Shown here: in pieces, positions 16,903-24,659 of the stretch
Position numbering within the stretch: position 1 is the first letter of the stretch
How the letters are laid out: the number at the start of each line of letters is the position of its first letter
Assembly (NCBI GenBank): GCA_021325135.1
Contig: JAJPHT010000029.1
Span: forward strand, 124,001-188,000
DNA: 64,000 nucleotides
Source: Pseudomonadota bacterium
GTDB taxonomy: Archaea; Thermoplasmatota; SW-10-69-26; JACQPN01; JAJPHT01
Direction of reading: 5' to 3'
Notes under the pieces: model-generated
The model's input: only the letters and a program-made list of their open reading frames with translations
What the model was told of the DNA's origin: nothing
Database searches by the model: none
Program-made: the position numbers and the translations under genes

Positions 16903-17324
16903 AGCGGCACGGGCGGAGCCTGCCACCCCGAGGCGTTCCACCACGACCAGTCGCGGCGGCGGCATGCGTCGACGTAGAGGAGCGCCAGCGCGTCGAGCCA
17001 CGAACCGGGGTCGTCGAGCCCCAGGCGCGCGGCGCCTTCGGGGTGCGTCCGCAGGGCGTAGAGCCCTTCGGCCATCTGGCGCTTGAAGCCCTCCTCCTTG
17101 CCGCGCGTGGCATTCTCTAGCGCGGCCGCGACGAGGATCATCCCCTTGAGGTAGGCCGCGGCGTCGGCGTCGCCCGCGGCGCGCAGCGCGTGCCACGCGC
17201 CTTCCCACGCCTCGTGGGCGTGCCAGAAGCGGCGCGCCGCGAACTCGCGCGCGCCTTCTGATAGCATCTCCGGCACGTCCGCGAGGGGGCGCGCCTCCTT
17301 GCGCGGGTCAGGCCCCTTGGGCAT
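16899..17324 (-). CDS. DUF309 family protein
   Basis: 141 residues with the family hallmark 'FWHAHEAWEGAWH' (H-x-x-x-E-x-x-W helix) and a following 'LKGMILVAAALENATRG' helix. DUF309 proteins are small all-helical proteins without an assigned reaction; the conserved His/Glu could bind a metal. Its start lies 17 bp inside the upstream MFS gene, so it is the last gene of the reductase-MFS-DUF309 operon. Confidence 0.88.
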   Translation of the reverse strand: MPKGPDPRKEARPLADVPEMLSEGAREFAARRFWHAHEAWEGAWHALRAAGDADAAAYLKGMILVAAALENATRGKEEGFKRQMAEGLYALRTHPEGAARLGLDDPGSWLDALALLYVDACRRRDWSWWNASGWQAPPVPL

Positions 17325-18555
17325 CGGCCAGGCTCACCTCCTTGGGGCGCGCGTGGGCCGCGACCGTGACGCCCAGGAGAGCGCCCAGCACCGCAACGGC
17401 GGCGCCCGCGGGGAACATGGCGCCGCCCCAGGCCGCGAGGAGCGGGCCGCCCGCCAGCGCGCCCAAGGCCCAGCCGAGGTTCCACGCCATGCTGGCGAAC
17501 CCCTGCGCGAAGCCGCGGCCGGCGGGGTCGACGCGGCCCATCATCATGACGTTGGCCAGGGGCGAGAGCGTGCTGGCGAAGACGTAGCGCAGCACGAAGG
17601 CCGCCATGAGGAGCGCGACGGGCGCGGGGAGCGCGAAGGGGACGAGGCAGAGGGCGGTGAGCGCCTGCCCCGCGACGAGGAGGGGCGCCGCCTGATATCG
17701 CGCCGCGAGCCGGCCCGCGAGCCAGAAGCCCAGGGCGCCCGCGGCGGTGGCCAGCGCGAGCGCGACGCCCCACTGGTCGGTGGGCGTGGCGAGGCCGTTG
17801 AGGAAATGGACGGCGAAGTAGGGCGTCGTCGCGCCGAAGGAGAAGCCCACGAAGACGTAGAGCGCCGCGACGGGCACGACGGCGGGATCGACGCGGCCGC
17901 GGGCCCCTGCGAGCCTCGCGCGGCTCGTGGGGATGCGCGCCTGCGGAAGGCCCAGGGAGAGAAGGAGCCCCGCCAGCGCCACCGCGGCGAAGAGGACGGC
18001 GTTCCACCGCAGCGCGGTCGCCTCGTCGGGCGCCATCGCGAAGACCTGCGCCGCGGCGAGGGGGCCCAGCGCGCTGGCGAGGACGGAGAGCGCGCCCGTG
18101 ACGCCGTACCCCTTGGCCATGCTGGCGCCGCTGAGGAGGTCCGCCACGTAGGAGTTGAACGGGATGGCGAGGAACGCGAGGCCCGTTCCTGATAGCACGC
18201 TCGCGAGCACGGTCGCGCCGAGGCTGGGCGGCGCGAGGAGCGGCGCGTAGGAGACGGCCAGCAGCGCGAGCCCCACGCGCATGATCCAGCGGCGCGGGAC
18301 GCGGTCCGCCAGCATGCCGGCGGGGACGACGGTGAGCATGGTCGCTCCCGCGCTGGCGGCGAAGGCCCACGCGTCGCGCCCCGCGACGCCCGCCGCGCGC
18401 AGGTTCACGGGCGCGAAGTAGAAGAGCCAGGTGCTTTGCGCGATGACGCCCAGCACGTAGGCCGCCGTCGCGACGCGCAACGCCCGCGCCGTGCCCCCGC
18501 TGCCGCCGCCGCGAAGGCGCGTGATCGCGCTCCCCAGCCACGCGCCCGCGTTCAT
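17308..18555 (-). CDS. Major facilitator superfamily (MFS) transporter
   Basis: 415 residues with about twelve membrane helices. The helix 2-3 loop 'GMLADRVPRRWIMRVG' matches the MFS motif G-x-x-x-D-R-x-x-R-R, and the second half repeats the layout with 'FWLAGRLAARYQAAPLL'. Substrate not predictable; this looks like the drug/metabolite efflux type. The ATG overlaps the stop of the aldo/keto reductase by 4 bp and its end overlaps DUF309, so the three are translated together. Confidence 0.88.
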   Translation of the reverse strand: MNAGAWLGSAITRLRGGGSGGTARALRVATAAYVLGVIAQSTWLFYFAPVNLRAAGVAGRDAWAFAASAGATMLTVVPAGMLADRVPRRWIMRVGLALLAVSYAPLLAPPSLGATVLASVLSGTGLAFLAIPFNSYVADLLSGASMAKGYGVTGALSVLASALGPLAAAQVFAMAPDEATALRWNAVLFAAVALAGLLLSLGLPQARIPTSRARLAGARGRVDPAVVPVAALYVFVGFSFGATTPYFAVHFLNGLATPTDQWGVALALATAAGALGFWLAGRLAARYQAAPLLVAGQALTALCLVPFALPAPVALLMAAFVLRYVFASTLSPLANVMMMGRVDPAGRGFAQGFASMAWNLGWALGALAGGPLLAAWGGAMFPAGAAVAVLGALLGVTVAAHARPKEVSLADAQGA

Positions 18556-19361
18556 CCCGCCAGCAGCTCCGCGATGGCCGCCCGCTCCTTCTCGTCGTAC
18601 CAGCGGCCTTCTGCGCCCACGGCGGCGTTCTCGCGCAGGTGCTCCGGGCTCGACGTGGCGGGGATGACGCTGGAGACGCGCGGGTCGCTGAGGATCCACC
18701 GCAGGCAGACCTGGGCCCAGGTGGTGATATCATCCTCGGCGAAGGGCCGCCACGCCTCCTCCGGGGGCGCCCTGCGCGCGAGGACGCCCGTGCCCAGGGG
18801 CTCCATGACGAGGACGCCCAGGCCCAGCTTGTCCGCCAGGGGGAGGATCTTCTGCTCGACGCTGCGGTCGATGAGGTTGTAGGGCACCTGGATCATGTCG
18901 AGGCGCCCCGAGCGCATGAGCCCCTCCAGCTCGTCGAACGCCGCGGGGTTGTAGTGGGTGGCGCCGATGGCGCGCACCTCGTCGCGCTTCTTGCGCGTCT
19001 CCAGCTCCTTGAGGTGCTCCTGCCAGAGGCGGAGGTTGTGCACCTGGTAGATCTCGACGACGCCGCCGTAGAGGTCCAGCGCGTGGGCGATCTGGCGGCG
19101 CCCCTCCTCGGCGCTGGAGGCCCAGACCTTCGTCGCGACGATGGCCTCCTCGCGGTCGTGGCGCAGGCAGTCGGCCAGCACCTCCTCGGCGCGCCCGTAC
19201 ATGGGGCTGCTGTCGTAGAGCGAGACGCCCAGGTCCAGCGCCTCGCGCACGAGCCGCCGCCTCGCGTTGCGCGCCGCGCCCTCCACGTCGAAGGTCTTCC
19301 ACGTGCCCATGCCCACGACGGGGACGTGGATGCCGCTGCGCCCCAGGGGTCGCTCCTGCAC
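18552..19361 (-). CDS. Aldo/keto reductase
   Basis: 269 residues with the TIM-barrel AKR layout. Catalytic residues are the Asp and Tyr of 'LYDSSPMYGRAEE', Lys of 'VATKVW' and His of 'YQVHN'. The NADPH-binding end is 'VSSVIPATSSPEHLRENAA'. It should reduce aldehydes or ketones with NADPH in the cytosol; substrate unknown. Start is GTG (VQERPLGRSG). It is the first gene of a three-gene overlapping operon with an MFS transporter, so it may act on the transported compound (inference). Confidence 0.88.
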   Translation of the reverse strand: MQERPLGRSGIHVPVVGMGTWKTFDVEGAARNARRRLVREALDLGVSLYDSSPMYGRAEEVLADCLRHDREEAIVATKVWASSAEEGRRQIAHALDLYGGVVEIYQVHNLRLWQEHLKELETRKKRDEVRAIGATHYNPAAFDELEGLMRSGRLDMIQVPYNLIDRSVEQKILPLADKLGLGVLVMEPLGTGVLARRAPPEEAWRPFAEDDITTWAQVCLRWILSDPRVSSVIPATSSPEHLRENAAVGAEGRWYDEKERAAIAELLAG

Positions 19362-19505
19362 GCGCGGCTAGGGAAACGCGTCCGCTTGACGGTTTTGCCT
19401 TCGCGGGTCCCTCGGCTTGCGCCCTTGGGCCGCCCGGCGCCCGGGGTTGGCCGTCACGCTTCGGGGGAGGAGAATGGGTTCAGGACGCAATGCATAGAGG
19501 AAGGC

Positions 19506-20081
19506 CTACGTCAGCGCGAAGTCGCGGCCGTGGCCTACGTCGGGGGCCTGGTCGCGCCACCAGAGGGGGCCGCCGCCGCTCCTCGCGTTGGGGTCGGTCG
19601 TCGCGATGGAGAGAAGGCTGCCCGCCATTGTGTTCTTGAGGAGTGTGCACGAGTGAGAAGCGAAGGCCGAGCGCGGGATGTCGACGTGGATCAGATTGCC
19701 ATCGACTGTGACCGGCACATGGGCGTCCCAGAAGCTCATGCCTCCGAACGTGGCCCCTGGAATGGAGCTGACCTGGGCGTGGATATCGAGAAGCTGGGTG
19801 CCACAGGAGAAAGCGACGCCAAACGTCAAGTCCTCGTTGGCCTCGATGCGGTGCGTTCCGTCGGCGACCTGCCAGGTCACCCCCACGGTCGTGTCGTTGG
19901 AACCAAACCATGCCGCCACGAGGTCGATCTCAGGGGCGCCCAGCGTCGTGTCCCCGCGCAACGCCCCGTAGGCCGCATCCAAGAAGGGTGGGCTGTCCAC
20001 GATCTCGGGGTCAGCCTGCGTGCCCGCATGAACGAGAGGCAGGACGAGGAGCAGCGCGAGGACGACGACCGGGAGGCGCAT
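19506..20081 (-). CDS. Secreted beta-rich protein
   Basis: 191 residues with a strong signal peptide (MRLPVVVLALLLVLPLVHAG). The mature part begins 'DSPPFLDAAYGAL' and continues with alternating strands, as in secreted carbohydrate-binding-like beta-sandwiches (for example 'EIDLVAAWFGSNDTTVGVTW'). It has two cysteines and an NDT sequon. No catalytic motif. It lies 6 bp downstream of the next secreted protein, so the two probably form an operon. Confidence 0.7.
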   Translation of the reverse strand: MRLPVVVLALLLVLPLVHAGTQADPEIVDSPPFLDAAYGALRGDTTLGAPEIDLVAAWFGSNDTTVGVTWQVADGTHRIEANEDLTFGVAFSCGTQLLDIHAQVSSIPGATFGGMSFWDAHVPVTVDGNLIHVDIPRSAFASHSCTLLKNTMAGSLLSIATTDPNARSGGGPLWWRDQAPDVGHGRDFALT

Positions 20082-20087
20082 GGGGTT

Positions 20088-20846
20088 TCACTCGCAGAGG
20101 GTCACGACGGTGCGCCCATGCGGGAGGCCGTCAACCACCATGGTGGTCGTCACGGTCAGGGGAAGGCCTTGCGAGTGCGCATAGCGGCAGAGGTCAGACC
20201 AGTCTCCGTAGTTCCAGGTCGTCTTGAGATACGTCACGGACGTGGCGCCCGTCTTGGCCGCGAGCGGCTGAAGCTCGGGCACCGGCAGGAAGGGCGAGTC
20301 GGCGCAACCCTTGGGGAAGGCGTGCGTCTCGCTGGGCACGTCGCCGTAGAAGCCTGCCGCGGGCGTGTAGTCGACCTCCAGCTTGACGTCGTGGCACCCC
20401 GTGAGCGCCACGCGCACGCCGTCGCAGAGGAAGGCCCCGCAGGTGGATTCCTGCACGAGGCAGGGAGATTCGTCGACAGGAACGGTGGAGAAGCACTCGC
20501 CGCCATGGTCAGGCGCGGTCGCCGTCTGGAGTTCAACGTACCCCTCGGATTCGAGTCCAAGGCCGACGGGCTCGTAGCCTGCGCCCGTCGCCTTAAAGAC
20601 AACGCCAGTCGCGGGGTCCAGGAACTCGTCGTCCGGGATGGGCACTGTGCCCGCGCGGCCCGGTTGTGTACCCTCCAGGCAGCGCGTGGGCGTCGCGGAG
20701 GCCGCAGCGTGGGGCGTCACGCTCTGGTCCAGGTAGGACAGGCAAGGCGAATAGACGAGCGCGGCCTGAGCGGGCAACGCGAGGCCACCCAAGGCGGAGA
20801 GAACCAGGAGGGCAGCCACGAACCGAGACAGGATATGGGAAGTCAT
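20088..20846 (-). CDS. Secreted cysteine-containing protein, unknown function
   Basis: 252 residues. Signal peptide 'ILSRFVAALLVLSALGGLAL' ends at PAQA. The mature chain has about ten cysteines scattered in strands and loops, including 'STVPVDESPCLVQESTCGAF', fitting an extracellular disulphide-rich protein. The ATG (MTSHILSRF) is preceded by a GGTGA sequence, and the longer upstream frame is not coding-like. No family recognised. Likely first gene of a two-gene secreted operon with 19506-20081. Confidence 0.7.
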   Translation of the reverse strand: MTSHILSRFVAALLVLSALGGLALPAQAALVYSPCLSYLDQSVTPHAAASATPTRCLEGTQPGRAGTVPIPDDEFLDPATGVVFKATGAGYEPVGLGLESEGYVELQTATAPDHGGECFSTVPVDESPCLVQESTCGAFLCDGVRVALTGCHDVKLEVDYTPAAGFYGDVPSETHAFPKGCADSPFLPVPELQPLAAKTGATSVTYLKTTWNYGDWSDLCRYAHSQGLPLTVTTTMVVDGLPHGRTVVTLCE

Positions 20847-21014
20847 CAAGGTTTCACCGGTCACTGAAGGGAGGGACAAACGGCCCCCCGCTGACCTAAC
20901 AACGCCCGTGGTGATAACAGTAACGGCATTTCTTGGAGGCTTCGAGTGAAATTCGTGGGGGCAGAAGCGCCCGCAGAGAGGGCCTCCAGGTTTGACGCTC
21001 ACTCACGACGGGAG

Positions 21015-21482
21015 CTATCGTCCGCCCTGCCGCCGCCCCTTCTCGCGGTTCTTCTCGCGGCTCTCCTTCGCACGGGCGTCGCCCAGCACGTCGGTGATCT
21101 TCTGCTGGAGGCTGGGCTCCGCGCGGTCGAAGGCGGTGCGGCGGATGCCGGTGGGGACGCCGCTCTGGTCCATGCCGCGCCACGGAGCGGTCGCGCCGCG
21201 GGCCAGCTCGCCCTGCCGGCGCTCGCGCAGCGCGCGCTCCTCCTCCAGCTTCGCCTTGCGCTCCTCCATGCGGAGCCTGCGCGCGCGCTCGGCCTCGGCC
21301 GCCGCGGGCGTGGCGGGCGCGGGCGGCGGCGCCGGCTTCGGCGCGGGCTTGGGCTTTGGGGGCAGGCTGCTCTTGGGCGGCGCGGGGGGCTTCGCGGGCG
21401 CGGGGTTGCCGCCGCCCACCGCGTAGGCGATGCGCGCCAGGGCGTCGAGGCTCGCCTGCTTCTCCTTCTCGCGCCGGCTCAT
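21015..21482 (-). CDS. Low-complexity Ala/Pro/Lys-rich protein with coiled coil
   Basis: 155 residues. N-terminal basic helix (MSRREKEKQASLDALARIAY), a Pro/Ala/Lys-rich linker of ~35 residues, then an Arg/Glu-rich coiled coil (AERARRLRMEERKAKLEEER), and a basic C-terminus. No cysteines or membrane segment. Such proteins often act as linkers or nucleic-acid-associated adaptors. ATG 21482 is chosen; a GTG three codons upstream is possible. Divergent from the universal stress protein gene. Confidence 0.6.
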   Translation of the reverse strand: MSRREKEKQASLDALARIAYAVGGGNPAPAKPPAPPKSSLPPKPKPAPKPAPPPAPATPAAAEAERARRLRMEERKAKLEEERALRERRQGELARGATAPWRGMDQSGVPTGIRRTAFDRAEPSLQQKITDVLGDARAKESREKNREKGRRQGGR

Positions 21483-21535
21483 GGCCGCCACTCGTTCGCG
21501 ACCGGCTTCAAGCTTCGCGCGCCCTTTTCCCCTCC

Positions 21536-21986
21536 ATGGCCACGCCCGCGAACCTCCCCCGCGTCATCCTGGTGCCGGTCGACTTCTCGCCCGCCTCCGA
21601 GCGCGCCGTCGCCCACGCGGCCCTCGTCGCGAAGGCCAGCGGCGCGCGCGTCGTCCTCCTCCACGCCATCGACCCCGCGCCTCCCCCCCCCCGCCGCGGC
21701 GGGCGCGGTCTACGGCGCCGCCATCGACGTGGCCGCCATCGAGGAGGAGAGCAAGGCGGGCCTCCACCGCCTGGCCCAGGGCCTCAAGGCGCAGGGCATC
21801 TCCTCCGTGGAGTCGATCCGCGTGGGCTCCGTGCCGGGCGAGATCCTCCGCGGCGCGGCCGAGGCGCATGCGGACCTCCTCGTCATGGGCACGCACGGCC
21901 GCACGGGCCTCGCCCGCATGCTCCTGGGCAGCGTCGCCGAGCAGGTCGCGAAGCGCGCCGAGACGCAGGTCGTCCTCGTCCGTTAG
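21536..21986 (+). CDS. Universal stress protein, interrupted by a frameshift at a C10 run
   Basis: Two frames together give one complete UspA-type protein of about 149 residues. The N-terminal half is in the frame of ATG 21536 ('VILVPVDFSPASERAVAHA', 'VVLLHAIDP'). The C-terminal half, in the +1 frame, has 'LLVMGTHGRTGLARMLLGS', the G-x2-G-x9-G-S ATP-binding signature. The join is a run of ten C at 21683-21692; removing one C restores the frame. This may be a sequencing error, a recent mutation or slippage-based variation. The last 4 bp overlap the convergent SRPBCC gene. Confidence 0.7.
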
Positions 21987-22441
21987 CGCGCGAGGTAGGC
22001 GTCCAGCTCGCCCACGACGCCGCGGGCCAGCCGCCGGATGGCGGGCTTGGCGACGGGCCAGACCAGCGCGCGGGCGGCCCAGTGGCGCGGCTCGAAGGCG
22101 CCCTCCACCGTGACGGCCGTCCTCCCTTCAGGCGTCGGCGCCAAACTCCAGCGGCTCGCCGCCGAGGCGAACGGGCCCGCGGCCCCGTCGAGCCGGTACG
22201 CCAGCGAGCGGCCCGGCTCGTACTCGGTGAGCGTCTCCGTCACCTCGCTGCGCCCCAGGAGCGGACGCGGAAGGCGGCAGCGCCGCGACGTGCCGACGCG
22301 CACCTCGGCCGTGTCGCGCTCGCAGTGGGCGACGGAGCGCGTCCAGCGGTGCTCCGTGCCGAAGTCGCCCAGCACCCGCCACACCTCTTCAGGAGACGCG
22401 TCCACGACGCGCGAGGTGGAGAAGCGGAGCGTCACGGGCAT
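21983..22441 (-). CDS. SRPBCC (START-like) domain protein
   Basis: 152 residues forming a single START/polyketide-cyclase-like fold. It opens with 'FSTSRVVDASPEEVWRVLGD', the usual strand-turn-helix, has alternating strands in the middle, and ends in a long amphipathic C-terminal helix 'LARGVVGELDAYL'. The family binds hydrophobic ligands in a central cavity; ligand unknown. Cytosolic. Its start lies 10 bp from the stop of the upstream Sm-like gene, so the two may be co-transcribed. Confidence 0.8.
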   Translation of the reverse strand: MPVTLRFSTSRVVDASPEEVWRVLGDFGTEHRWTRSVAHCERDTAEVRVGTSRRCRLPRPLLGRSEVTETLTEYEPGRSLAYRLDGAAGPFASAASRWSLAPTPEGRTAVTVEGAFEPRHWAARALVWPVAKPAIRRLARGVVGELDAYLAR

Positions 22442-22451
22442 CGCCCCGTGC

Positions 22452-22688
22452 TCAGGGGGAGATGTAGATGATGTTGTCCCCGCGGACGATGACCATCTCG
22501 CGCTTGGTGGTGGTCTCCTCGGGGGTGCCCACGTTGTGGACCTCGTCGACGGCCTTGAGCACGAGGTTGAGGTGCGGGTGGTCGTAGCCGTCCAGCGTGC
22601 CCCGGTACTCGCGCTTGCCGCGGAGGTGGACGATGACGCGCTTGTTGAGGCTGGCGTTGAGGACGTCCAGGGGGCGCTTCTTCGACAT
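22452..22688 (-). CDS. Sm-like archaeal RNA-binding protein (LSm/SmAP)
   Basis: 78 residues, complete Sm fold. Sm1 motif: 'NKRVIVHLRGKREYRGTLDG' then 'YDHPHLNLVL'. Sm2 motif: 'IVRGDNIIYI'. SmAPs assemble into heptameric rings that bind U-rich RNA and take part in RNA processing. The ATG giving MSKKRPLDVL is supported by a TATA box 27 bp upstream, so the mRNA is probably leaderless. It is followed by the SRPBCC gene. Confidence 0.93.
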   Translation of the reverse strand: MSKKRPLDVLNASLNKRVIVHLRGKREYRGTLDGYDHPHLNLVLKAVDEVHNVGTPEETTTKREMVIVRGDNIIYISP

Positions 22689-22710
22689 GACGCCGCGCAA
22701 GCCCCCGCGC

Positions 22711-22719
22711 GCTATATGG
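22711..22719 (-). promoter_or_regulatory. TATA box of the Sm-like gene
   Basis: Minus strand CCATATAGC, centred 27 bp before the ATG at 22688, in otherwise GC-rich DNA. Confidence 0.65.
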
Positions 22720-22828
22720 TCCTTGCGACCGGCGTGGCGCTCCGCGTGCCCCCCGCGCTGCGCGGCCGATGGGGCTATGCGGCGGCGGGCCGCTGAAGCG
22801 GCGCCCCCTCGGGGCAGAGGCTTGCGAC

Positions 22829-23059
22829 ATGAAGACCACCCTCGTCCTGACGGCCGCGCTCGCCCTTGCGGGCACCGGCCTCTTCCTGGCCCCCTCGGCC
22901 AGCGCGTGCACCGACCGCCTCGACTGCCAGGGCCCGCCCGGCTTCGGCCACTGCTACGTCACCTACGAGAACAGCGACGACCTCCTGGCGACGCTGGTGT
23001 CCCCCGCGCCCGACCTCCCCAACGAGCGCGTGCCCAGCGGCTACGAGTGCGTGTGGTGA
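22829..23059 (+). CDS. Small secreted Cys-rich protein, first of a tandem pair
   Basis: 76 residues with a signal peptide (MKTTLVLTAALALAGTGLFL, cut near APSASA) and about 50 mature residues containing four Cys. Its pattern 'C-x5-C-x-G-P-P-G-F-G-H-C-Y-V' and the C-terminal 'NERVPSGYECVW' recur in the next gene ('C-P-G-F-G-D-C-H-V', 'QERVPTGLDCYY'), so the two are paralogues. No family recognised; probably an extracellular or surface peptide held by two disulphides. Confidence 0.72.
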   Translation: MKTTLVLTAALALAGTGLFLAPSASACTDRLDCQGPPGFGHCYVTYENSDDLLATLVSPAPDLPNERVPSGYECVW

Positions 23060-23063
23060 CCCC

Positions 23064-23246
23064 GTGCGCGCCCTCCTCCTTGGCCTGATCGTCCTGGGCG
23101 CCTGCTTCGTCGTCGCGCCCGTGGCGGACGCGTGCATCCCGCCCAACTGCCCCGGCTTCGGGGACTGCCACGTCCGCACCACCGACATGGTTCTCCCCAC
23201 GGGGGACCAGGAGCGCGTCCCGACGGGGCTCGACTGCTACTATTGA
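23064..23246 (+). CDS. Small secreted Cys-rich protein, second of a tandem pair
   Basis: 60 residues from GTG, 4 bp after the first paralogue. Signal peptide 'RALLLGLIVLGACFVVAPVA' cut near DA, then a mature peptide of about 37 residues with four Cys in the same arrangement as its neighbour and the same 'ERVP-x-G-x2-C' ending. Co-transcribed duplicates of this kind often make cell-surface or intercellular peptides, but the role is not known. Confidence 0.65.
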   Translation: MRALLLGLIVLGACFVVAPVADACIPPNCPGFGDCHVRTTDMVLPTGDQERVPTGLDCYY

Positions 23247-23285
23247 TCGAGCGAGCGACGTTGCAGCAAGGCTTCTCGCTTTCTT

Positions 23286-23306
23286 GCTGGGGGCGGAGCC
23301 CCCAGC
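23286..23306. terminator. GCTGGGGGC-GGA-GCCCCCAGC hairpin
   Basis: Perfect 9-bp stem and 3-nt loop, 40 bp after the second Cys-rich peptide gene. It belongs to the same sequence family as the hairpins at 4810 and 49152. Position suggests transcription termination or mRNA 3'-end protection. Confidence 0.45.
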
Positions 23307-23384
23307 GACCTGCAAGCAAAGGGCCCAGCCGAAAAGGCTGAGCGAGCCAAACGCTGAAGCCCCGCGACCGGCCTGCGTCGGCCG

Positions 23385-24218
23385 ATGCCCCGCGTGGTGA
23401 ACCTCACCGTGACGGGCGCCGACCGGACCGGCGTCGTCGCGCGCTTCACGAGCTTCCTCTTCGAGCGGGGCGCCAACATCGAGGCCCTCGAGGAGCGCGT
23501 GCGCCGCGGCGAGTTCCACATGCTCGTCCAGGCCAGCTTCGCCAAGGTGGACGAGAAGGCGCTGCGCCGCGACCTCGCCGCCGTGGGCAAGGAGCTGGGC
23601 ATGGCGGTGCGCGTGCAGGTGCACGACCCCAAGGCGAAGCGCAAGGTCGCGCTCCTGGTCACCAAGGAGCCCCACGCCATGGAGGCCGTCATGGACGCGG
23701 TGGCCAAGGAGCGCCTCGCCATGGAGCCGGTGCTCGTCCTCTCCAACCGCAAGGACCTCGCCCCCCTCGCCGCGCGCCACGCCCTCCCCTTCCACCACGT
23801 CCCGTGGACGAAGCCCGACGTGGGCGAGGCGCGCGCGCTCAAGGTGCTGGAGAAGGCCGAGGTCGACCTCCTGGCGCTGGCGCGCTTCATGCGCATCCTC
23901 AGCCCCGCCTTCGTCTGGCGCTACCCCAACCAGATCGTGAACGTCCACCCCAGCCTGCTTCCGGCCTTCCCCGGCGCGTCGGCCTACCGCCAGGCGTGGG
24001 AGCACGGCGTCCGCGTCGCAGGCGCCACCGCGCACTTCGTCACGCCCGACCTCGACCAAGGCCCCATCCTCGCCCAGCGCGCCTTCCCGGTGCTCCGCGG
24101 CGAGAGCGTGGACGAGATCAAGCGCAAGGGGCAGCAGGCCGAGTCCGAGGCGCTCGTGGAAGCCCTCGCGATGGTGCTCAAGGAGGACCTGGACGTGCAC
24201 TGGGGCCGCGTCTGGTGA
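23385..24218 (+). CDS. purU: Formyltetrahydrofolate deformylase
   Basis: 277 residues, standard PurU layout. An N-terminal ACT regulatory domain (residues ~3-80; 'LTVTGADRTGVVARFTSFLF') is followed by a formyltransferase-fold domain with 'ALARFMRILSPAFV', catalytic 'NVHPSLLPAF' and 'HFVTPDLDQGPI'. It hydrolyses 10-formyl-THF to THF and formate in the cytosol. The ACT domain usually senses methionine/glycine in the bacterial enzyme. The formate can feed the formate-dependent PurP encoded 3 kb downstream (inference). Confidence 0.92.
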   Translation: MPRVVNLTVTGADRTGVVARFTSFLFERGANIEALEERVRRGEFHMLVQASFAKVDEKALRRDLAAVGKELGMAVRVQVHDPKAKRKVALLVTKEPHAMEAVMDAVAKERLAMEPVLVLSNRKDLAPLAARHALPFHHVPWTKPDVGEARALKVLEKAEVDLLALARFMRILSPAFVWRYPNQIVNVHPSLLPAFPGASAYRQAWEHGVRVAGATAHFVTPDLDQGPILAQRAFPVLRGESVDEIKRKGQQAESEALVEALAMVLKEDLDVHWGRVW

Positions 24219-24233
24219 GAGGCCCTCTGGTCA

Positions 24234-24338
24234 GGGGTCCAAAGAACGCGATGAGCGCGAAGAGCGCAAAGGACGCGACGACAAAAGGAACCTTTGCGAC
24301 CTTGGCGCTCTTCGCGCTCATCGCGTTCTTTGGACCCC
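24234..24338. repeat. 34-bp perfect inverted repeat with 37-bp loop
   Basis: Arms 24234-24267 and 24305-24338 are exact reverse complements, rich in 'aaagaacgcgatgagcgcga', and weak pairing continues into the loop. It lies between purU and the metal-chaperone gene. Similar Ala/Lys/Ser-encoding 'gcgaagagcgc' palindromes are scattered between genes of many environmental genomes (recollection, not checked). It could be a non-autonomous palindromic element or a strong terminator. Confidence 0.75.
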
Positions 24339-24413
24339 CAAGACCAGGGAGGCATCCATCGGGCGCAGGAAACCCCGCAATGCTCATCCACGGTCGGCGC
24401 CCATGAGCCGGTC

Positions 24414-24659
24414 ATGAGCCTCTTCGGCAAGAAGGAGAGCGTCACCCTGCGCATCCAGGGGATGACGTGCGCCAACTGCCAGAAGCACGTGGGCGACGCG
24501 CTGCGCAGCGTACCCGGAGTGGCCAGCGCGACGGTGGACCTCGTCTTCCACCGCGCCAACGTCACCTACGACCCGGAGAAGGCGACCCTCGAGGATATGG
24601 AAGCTGCGGTGGAGCGAGCCGGCTACCGCGCCGAGCCCTCGGGGGCGCCGCGCGCGTGA
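24414..24659 (+). CDS. Heavy-metal-associated (HMA) domain protein, probable copper chaperone
   Basis: 81 residues, one ferredoxin-like HMA domain. The metal-binding loop is 'IQGMTCANCQKHV' (GMTC-x-x-C), followed by 'LRSVPGVASATVDLVFHRAN' and 'YDPEKATLEDMEAAVERAGY', as in CopZ/Atx1 proteins. It should bind Cu(I) between the two Cys and pass it on; no copper ATPase is in the window. The stop codon overlaps the aminotransferase GTG start (GTGA). Confidence 0.9.
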   Translation: MSLFGKKESVTLRIQGMTCANCQKHVGDALRSVPGVASATVDLVFHRANVTYDPEKATLEDMEAAVERAGYRAEPSGAPRA

